Shown: one piece after another, positions 58,640 to 64,000 of the stretch
Layout of the letters: every line of letters starts with the position of its first letter
Numbering within the stretch: the first letter of the stretch is position 1
NCBI RefSeq assembly: GCF_000789255.1
Contig: NZ_CP009552.1
Location: 1,550,001 to 1,614,000 of the forward strand
Reading direction: 5' to 3'
Length of the DNA stretch: 64,000 nucleotides
Source of the DNA: Geoglobus acetivorans
GTDB taxonomy: Archaea > Halobacteriota > Archaeoglobi > Archaeoglobales > Archaeoglobaceae
Program-made: the position numbers and the translations under genes
Notes under the pieces: model-generated
Told to the model about the DNA's origin: nothing
The model's database searches: none
Seen by the model: the letters and a program-made list of their open reading frames with translations, nothing else

Positions 58640-60493
58640 ATGTCAGAAAACATTGATGAACTGCTGGGTGGGCTGGAGTTCAGAACTACTGAAGAAATAG
58701 AGGTCCCCAAGAGCCTTATTGATCAGGTCATCGGTCAGGATCATGCGGTGGAGGCAATAAGAAAGGCAGCAGTCCAGAAAAGACATGTGATGCTCATAGG
58801 TTCTCCCGGAACAGGGAAATCGATGCTTGCAAAGGCTATGGCGGAACTGCTGCCAAAAGAAGAGCTTGAGGACATTCTGGTATATCCCAATCCTGAGGAT
58901 CCTAACCAGCCCAGAATAAGGACGGTACCTGCCGGAAAGGGTAAGGAGATCGTCGAGGCGTACAAACAGGAAGCGATGAAAAAGGAACAGGCAAAGAACA
59001 TGTTCCTTTTCACACTCGTGTTCTTTGTCATAGCCTATTCTGCCCTCATCGGCGAATTTCTCTGGGGCATCATTGCGGCAGTTATGATATTCATGCTCGC
59101 GAGATACATGATGCCGAGGGAGGAAAAGAATGTTCCAAAACTCCTTGTCAACAACTCGGGCAGGGAAACTGCACCTTTTGAAGACGCAACCGGAGCGCAT
59201 GCCGGAGCCCTTTTTGGAGATGTCAGACACGATCCGTTCCAGAGCGGCGGGCTCGAAACTCCTGCACATGAGAGAGTTGAGTCGGGAGCAATCCACAGGG
59301 CGCACAGGGGTGTGCTTTACATTGATGAAATCAACACGCTGACAATCGAATCTCAGCAGAAGCTGCTGACAGCCCTCCAGGAAAAGAAGTTTCCGATCAC
59401 CGGCCAGAGTGAGAGGAGCAGCGGAGCCATGGTCAGGACTGAGCCAGTTCCGTGTGACTTTGTCCTTGTTGCCGCCGGAAACCTTGATGCACTTTACGGG
59501 ATGCATCCTGCCCTGAGAAGCAGAATAAGGGGTTATGGGTATGAGATATACATGAACGATACAATGGAGGACACTGAGGAAAACAGAAGAAAGCTCGTCA
59601 GATTTGTTGCTCAGGAGATTGTGAGGGACGGAAAAATTCCTCATTTCACGAGAGAGGCTGTTGCTGAAATTATACGGGAGGCAAAGAGGAGAGCAGGGAG
59701 AAGAGGACACCTGACCCTGAGGTTGAGAGAGCTTGGAGGCATAGTAAGAACCGCTGGAGATATAGCGAGGTCTGAGGGAGCGGAATACGTAACCGTGGAG
59801 CATGTACTCAAGGCCAAGAGGATTTCCAAGAGCATAGAGGAACAGCTCGCGGACAAATACATTGAAAGAAGGAAGGACTACAGGCTTTTCATAACTGAAG
59901 GAGAGATGGTGGGCAGAGTTAACGGTCTGGCAGTCATCGGAGAATCAGCCGGAATTGTTCTGCCAATAATAGCGGAGGTAACACCTGCACTGAGCAAGGA
60001 AGAAGGAAAGATCATAGCAACCGGAAGGTTGCAGGAGATTGCGAGAGAAGCAGTGATGAACGTTTCGGCGATAATCAAGAAGATCATCGGTAAGGACATG
60101 TCAAACTACGACGTGCACATTCAGTTCGTCGGAACTTACGAGGGTGTGGAGGGAGATTCTGCAAGCATCAGCATAGCAACCGCTGTTGTCTCTGCTTTAG
60201 AGGGTGTTGAGGTGGATCAAAGCGTTGCCATGACCGGAAGCCTCTCTGTTAAGGGAGATGTTCTGCCCGTTGGGGGGGTTACGCAGAAAATCGAGGCAGC
60301 AATTCAGGCGGGCTTGAAGAAGGTAATAATTCCAAAGGACAACATTGATGATGTTTTGCTTGATGCGGAGCACGAGGGCAGAATTGAGATTGTTGCTGTC
60401 TCAAGAATTGACGAGGTGCTTGAACACAGCCTTGTGGATTCAGAAAGGAAAGAGAAGCTGCTGGAAAAGCTGAAATCATTCAACGCTTCTTAA
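58640..60493 (+). CDS. lonB: Membrane-anchored ATP-dependent Lon protease, archaeal LonB
   Basis: The 617-residue protease has Walker A GSPGTGKS near residue 54, two membrane helices at about 117-155 inserted in the AAA domain, Walker B GVLYIDEIN near 222, and a C-terminal protease domain. The Ser-Lys dyad is in EGDSASIS (about 506) and GGVTQKIEAA (about 550). It is the main energy-dependent protease of the archaeal membrane. A TTTAAATACC TATA box lies about 30 bases upstream. Confidence 0.95.
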   Translation: MSENIDELLGGLEFRTTEEIEVPKSLIDQVIGQDHAVEAIRKAAVQKRHVMLIGSPGTGKSMLAKAMAELLPKEELEDILVYPNPEDPNQPRIRTVPAGKGKEIVEAYKQEAMKKEQAKNMFLFTLVFFVIAYSALIGEFLWGIIAAVMIFMLARYMMPREEKNVPKLLVNNSGRETAPFEDATGAHAGALFGDVRHDPFQSGGLETPAHERVESGAIHRAHRGVLYIDEINTLTIESQQKLLTALQEKKFPITGQSERSSGAMVRTEPVPCDFVLVAAGNLDALYGMHPALRSRIRGYGYEIYMNDTMEDTEENRRKLVRFVAQEIVRDGKIPHFTREAVAEIIREAKRRAGRRGHLTLRLRELGGIVRTAGDIARSEGAEYVTVEHVLKAKRISKSIEEQLADKYIERRKDYRLFITEGEMVGRVNGLAVIGESAGIVLPIIAEVTPALSKEEGKIIATGRLQEIAREAVMNVSAIIKKIIGKDMSNYDVHIQFVGTYEGVEGDSASISIATAVVSALEGVEVDQSVAMTGSLSVKGDVLPVGGVTQKIEAAIQAGLKKVIIPKDNIDDVLLDAEHEGRIEIVAVSRIDEVLEHSLVDSERKEKLLEKLKSFNAS

Positions 60494-61210
60494 AAATTCC
60501 ATTACTATTTTGTTGAACTCTGACGGTTTTTCCACCATCGGCATGTGTCCTGATCCGTGAATCACTGCGAGCTTTGAAGTTCGTATGTGGTCTCTGAGAA
60601 ATTCAGAAAAGGCCAGGGGTGTCATCACATCTGCGTTTCCGCAAACTATGAGAACCGGGATTTTGAGGTCAATATCTCCTGAAATATACCTGTCTTCGAG
60701 ATTGAATGTGTTGCAGAGCATAAAATCCTCCAGGACGGCGTCTCTGTTCTGAAAGAGAATGCTTTTTATTTTCTGCTTTAACCTGAGTCCTTCAAAATCC
60801 TCAGCGAAAATCCATTTTCCAAGTTTCTCCACCATGTCTTCAAAGTTATTCTTCAAACCATCGATGAGTTTTGGATTTACGGGAAGTTTTGCCCCTGTTG
60901 AGATCAGAATGAGACCTCTGGCTTTTCCAGCCCTCAAAATGTATTCCTGAGCGATGGCACCACCCATTGAATGACCTGCAATCACTGGCTTCAACCCGAG
61001 TTCGGAAACAAGTTCGATCAGAAATTCAGCATAGTCTCCAAGGGATTTAACATCAAGCTTTCCACTTCTTCCGTGGTTTGGGAGATCGATGGCCACACCA
61101 ATGTTTTTTTGCCGTTCAAAGACGTCTGAACTCATTCCTGCTCCATGAATGAAGAGAAGGTCTCCGCTACCATCAGCATAAATTTCGACACCATTCACAT
61201 CAATAATCAT
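60476..61210 (-). CDS. Alpha/beta hydrolase
   Basis: About 244 residues, with the oxyanion motif FIHGAGMSSDVF near residue 18, nucleophile elbow AGHSMGGAIAQ near residue 80, acidic Asp in CGNADVMTPL near residue 185, and His in GSGHMPMVEKP near residue 222, so the triad is complete. Substrate unknown. The ATG 61210 fits the family start; a GTG at 61246 that overlaps the gene upstream is the alternative. It overlaps the Lon gene end convergently by 18 bases. Confidence 0.85.
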   Translation of the reverse strand: MIIDVNGVEIYADGSGDLLFIHGAGMSSDVFERQKNIGVAIDLPNHGRSGKLDVKSLGDYAEFLIELVSELGLKPVIAGHSMGGAIAQEYILRAGKARGLILISTGAKLPVNPKLIDGLKNNFEDMVEKLGKWIFAEDFEGLRLKQKIKSILFQNRDAVLEDFMLCNTFNLEDRYISGDIDLKIPVLIVCGNADVMTPLAFSEFLRDHIRTSKLAVIHGSGHMPMVEKPSEFNKIVMEFLRSVE

Positions 61211-61235
61211 AAACGGGACTGAGTTTGAAACTATT

Positions 61236-62105
61236 TTAATCTTCACCCAGGACTATGTGCTGTATGTGCTCAGGGATGTCCTCGTCACCCTCATAACCAA
61301 GTGCTCTGTTCACGGCATGCCTTACAGAGTAGCCTGCGATGTGCAGTATGGTTTCGTTGTACTCGTTGTCCCTCTCCATGCTGCCCGTGCACGGGAAGCT
61401 GTGGTGCGCCTCAGCAACAACATTCCATAGCTCCCTCATGTCCTCGAACTCAAGTTCCCTCAGCTTTATTGCAACATACCATGCCGCCCCACACGGTTCG
61501 CTTTTCAGAATTCTGACAGAAGTTATCTTCTTTTTCCCGTTAACCTCATCCACTTCGATCTCGAATTCCGGATATCCCATCCCCATTTCCCTGATGAAGC
61601 GATTTATCGTGGGGTGTTCGGGACTCTCTCTGAGAATGCAGAAGGGCTTGGGTGCCGCAAACTCTAAGCCAAGCTCGTCGCACTTCTCCTTTATCTGCTT
61701 TGCCAGCCCAGCGCTGCACCATCTTGAATCCTCAACAGGGACGATGTATGCCCTGTATCCCAGCTCTGCCAATTTTTCTGGCAGAGCAATCAGAATATCG
61801 GGGTGCAGGTTTATGGCGATGGCTATATCCGCCCTGGGGATCTCCTTTGGCAGAAATTCGTCTGCATCCTCAATAAAATCTGGCATGTTCATGGGATCAA
61901 TCATGCCGAAAGTTGCCACTATGTTTTTGGAGAAGCTGTAAATGTTCTCCTTGCACTGGACACATCCGTCGATGCTGCATGCGCCGAATGAAGGACAGGA
62001 ATTCCTGTAGTTCATGAGGTTGGCTATGAACCTCTCGCCAAACTCACCGTGATAGAATATTGTGAGCTTCAAATCAGATCTGAACTTTTTCTGCTCGGGT
62101 TCCAT
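61236..62105 (-). CDS. DUF166-family protein
   Basis: The 289-residue protein has a Cys-rich N-terminal part (SCPSFGACSIDGCVQC near residue 35) and the conserved PVEDSRWCSAGLAKQI near residue 125. It also has EPCGAAWYVAIKL near residue 207 and HHSFPCTGSMERD near residue 237. This matches the archaeal DUF166 group, which has been called thymidylate-synthase-like without firm proof. The many conserved Cys suggest a metal or Fe-S cluster. It precedes the hydrolase gene. Confidence 0.78.
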   Translation of the reverse strand: MEPEQKKFRSDLKLTIFYHGEFGERFIANLMNYRNSCPSFGACSIDGCVQCKENIYSFSKNIVATFGMIDPMNMPDFIEDADEFLPKEIPRADIAIAINLHPDILIALPEKLAELGYRAYIVPVEDSRWCSAGLAKQIKEKCDELGLEFAAPKPFCILRESPEHPTINRFIREMGMGYPEFEIEVDEVNGKKKITSVRILKSEPCGAAWYVAIKLRELEFEDMRELWNVVAEAHHSFPCTGSMERDNEYNETILHIAGYSVRHAVNRALGYEGDEDIPEHIQHIVLGED

Positions 62106-62147
62106 GAGATTATGTTTATTAAAAATATATAATTCTGTTTTCCCGAA

Positions 62148-64000
62148 TTACTTAGGCTCGGCAATTCTTGATCTTCCGGGTGGGAGGAATTTTGCTATCT
62201 CGTCTGGAGATGCAATTGCCCTCACAACGTGCTTTTCATCGTCTTTTGCCATTTCAACGAGTTTTCTTGCAAGGAGAGTCTGCATCTCGTTAACGCTCAG
62301 ATCTCCAATCTCAAGAACCACATAATAGTCGCAGTTTTGCATAACTCCGTCAACTGGGCCGCCAAAAAGCCTGAGATTGCTCAAATCCACTCCTACTGCC
62401 ATTTTAAGTTCTACGGTCGTGTAATTCCGCTTACCCTCTATGAAAAAGCTACCTTTTGGTAAATACTCTCCGGGTCTTGCCGCCTTTTTAACCTGTTCCG
62501 GGCGAACATAGTATACCTCTCCGGCGTGCTTGCCCTCCTTCCAGAGAGCAGAGTAAATCGCTGCAAATTCTGCTGCCTCTTCTATGCTCTTTTCTCCAGC
62601 ATCTTGGCCTTTCTTCAGTATCGTTGCAGCTCCTCCGGGCATTTCAGTGTGGAAGAAGAGGTCTCTGCTTTCAAGATGCTTAGAGACAATTTCCTCGTTC
62701 ATATCGGCACTTCTTCCGCCTATGACCAGAAAACCCTCAGAGGTTATGTACCATCTGTACTTTTCGTACCATTCTCTTTTTCTTGCAATTCTTATTGACG
62801 AAAGGATTCTCTTCTCTTCAAGGTTTTCAGCCTTTTTCATTTCATCTTCGGTTTTTTTCAGAGCTTTGGTAACTCCTTCAAGTTTTTCCCTGAATTTCTT
62901 CGCTCTGCTGTAATACTCATCCGCAATCTCGTGGATCGACTTCCTCAACCACAGTCTTATGGTGTGCCCTTCCAGCTCAACGTCAACCGCATTTTCTTCA
63001 GGTATGAGGGCAACGATCTCTTTCAGCTTTCCATTCTTTTTCTGCTCTTCAACTATTTTCATAACTTCTTTCCAGCCCCTGCTCTCCACCGCTTTCCTGA
63101 ATGAGGAATGTATGGCTTCCATTTTCTGATAATTCTCGTATATGAGGTCTCCAATTCTCCTGAACTTTTCCATCTCCCTTTCAAATCTTTCTTTTGCTTC
63201 TTTCTGCTCTCTATATCTCCTTTCGAGTTTTTCAAGAACTTCGTTTCTTTTTTCCTGCTGTTCAACACTTTCAACGGTCTTGGATGAAAAGAAGTCATCT
63301 ATGGCCTTCCAGTACTCCTCGAAGTATTTTTTATCGTATTTATCGTAAGCGAGAAGCTCCACGGGCTGGTAATCCAGATATTTTCCCTCGTCAAGAACTA
63401 TGTGCGGCTTTATTTTCCCGGGCATGTAAATCTCATGCATCGCCCTGATTATCCTTCTGATTTCGTCATCCTCAAGCTCGTCGCTCTTCTTGGTTTTATC
63501 AACCCCCGCTCTCCTCAGAATCTCTTCGGCGTACAGCCCCCCAGTCCCGAGCCTCCGAGCAATCGTCCTAACGACCTCCCTCCCATCTATTATTTTCCTG
63601 AAATCCTCGACCTCCCTCACCTCCCTTGGACTCGGCCTGGGCTCTGGAAACGAGTATGTCGAGCCAATCTTTATCTCATGCTTTAAGGGCATTATAACTC
63701 TGAAATTCTCGTCTGCGAGAATAACGTTCCCCTTGCTGAAAAGCTCTGCAATGATGTGCTTTCTTTCCTCTCTCTGAAATGTCAGAACGACGACCCTGTC
63801 AAAATCGTGCTGTTTTATGTCCACAACTCTCGCATTGTCGAGGTGCTTTCTTAGGAGCATGGCAAAGGATGAAGGAAAGCGGGGACTCTCCTTTGGGAAA
63901 AGGGTTGGATGCACTCTGATTCCTGCCTGAATCGTGAGGTCCACTCTCTGTTTTCCCCTCAGCTTTATTCTGATTTCGTCAGGGGGGTAATGGTATATCT
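62148..64000 (-). CDS. rqcH: Rqc2/NEMF homologue (NFACT protein), N-terminus outside the window
   Basis: The frame is open to the window end, with at least 617 residues. The visible part has NFACT-N sequence (AGIRVHPTL, FPSSFAMLLRKHLDNARV), a long coiled coil at about 225-400 of the visible part, and NFACT-R (RDLFFHTEMPGGAATILKK, LPKGSFFIEGKRN). These proteins bind split 60S/50S subunits with peptidyl-tRNA and add tails to stalled chains. Only the first tens of residues are missing. Confidence 0.9.
   Translation of the reverse strand, partial: IYHYPPDEIRIKLRGKQRVDLTIQAGIRVHPTLFPKESPRFPSSFAMLLRKHLDNARVVDIKQHDFDRVVVLTFQREERKHIIAELFSKGNVILADENFRVIMPLKHEIKIGSTYSFPEPRPSPREVREVEDFRKIIDGREVVRTIARRLGTGGLYAEEILRRAGVDKTKKSDELEDDEIRRIIRAMHEIYMPGKIKPHIVLDEGKYLDYQPVELLAYDKYDKKYFEEYWKAIDDFFSSKTVESVEQQEKRNEVLEKLERRYREQKEAKERFEREMEKFRRIGDLIYENYQKMEAIHSSFRKAVESRGWKEVMKIVEEQKKNGKLKEIVALIPEENAVDVELEGHTIRLWLRKSIHEIADEYYSRAKKFREKLEGVTKALKKTEDEMKKAENLEEKRILSSIRIARKREWYEKYRWYITSEGFLVIGGRSADMNEEIVSKHLESRDLFFHTEMPGGAATILKKGQDAGEKSIEEAAEFAAIYSALWKEGKHAGEVYYVRPEQVKKAARPGEYLPKGSFFIEGKRNYTTVELKMAVGVDLSNLRLFGGPVDGVMQNCDYYVVLEIGDLSVNEMQTLLARKLVEMAKDDEKHVVRAIASPDEIAKFLPPGRSRIAEPK

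Noticed and set aside
58643-59803. Long open frame of 386 codons on the minus strand
   Set aside because: It lies fully opposite the Lon gene, has no recognisable domain and an odd composition rich in His, Arg and Ser. It is the shadow of a well-supported gene.

Overview
This window is archaeal chromosome, most likely from a member of the Archaeoglobales (Archaeoglobus, Geoglobus or Ferroglobus). The evidence is archaeal: transcription factor TFE, membrane-anchored archaeal Lon, diadenylate cyclase DacZ, pantoate kinase, Nep1, archaetidylinositol-phosphate synthase, archaeal phosphoglycerate mutase, TATA boxes about 25 bases before many starts, and Shine-Dalgarno motifs of the GGAGGTGA type. 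The methanofuran gene mfnB, an HdrA-MvhD fusion, an eight-motif polyferredoxin and a methanogenesis-marker-2-like protein, with no methyl-coenzyme M reductase in view, fit that order. The genus is an inference.

Positions 1-40440 and 57846-64000 are dense housekeeping DNA. In order they hold: a truncated FilR1/DUF1724-type regulator with endonuclease III and a HAD phosphatase; a five-gene peptide ABC importer; ACT-SerB; the HdrA-MvhD and polyferredoxin pair; CoA synthesis (coaBC, pantoate kinase); a RecA-like protein and an ACT protein; a CoA-disulfide-reductase-like flavoprotein; TFE and SerRS; SufBC; Nep1 and an odd ferredoxin; homoserine dehydrogenase with its ACT partner and a branched-chain aminotransferase; DacZ; a lactate/glycolate-type oxidase pair; a SpoVG-like protein; NikR and a DMT transporter; a phospholipid synthase; a PhoU/TrkA-C duplication; mfnB and a HisA-like protein; PRPP synthetase; Pit plus a PhoU-like partner; and phosphoglycerate mutase. 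The far end holds an intron-containing tRNA-Tyr, an HD protein with an apparent CTG start, LonB, a hydrolase, a DUF166 protein and the start of an Rqc2/NEMF gene that runs out of the window.

Positions 40440-57700 form an AT-richer accessory island of secreted and membrane proteins, and this is the most interesting part. Three intergenic regions (46217, 50379, 54017) carry the same element: two 20-bp inverted arms, TTCTGACCATATTTTGAGAA and its partner, starting 38-39 bp apart. The outer end of each arm touches a TATA box. The element precedes three long minus-strand operons and one divergent plus-strand pair. The minus-strand operons start with a 262-residue secreted protein, a 392-residue secreted protein (followed by an FtsX/LolD-type ABC system), and a secreted zinc phospholipase C-like protein. 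The plus-strand pair encodes a small secreted beta protein and a membrane-anchored tandem winged-helix regulator. Two of the elements share about 75 bp of nearly identical promoter and leader although the genes behind them are unrelated.

I read the island as a candidate regulon of cell-surface proteins under a membrane-bound regulator. The shared sequences are seen directly. The link to that regulator is inference from position and domain content. The island is also decaying and duplicating. It holds two truncated phospholipase-like copies, a secreted-protein pseudogene with a stop and a frameshift, and a propeller gene whose signal peptide is out of frame with its body. I saw no CRISPR array, insertion sequence or rRNA gene.
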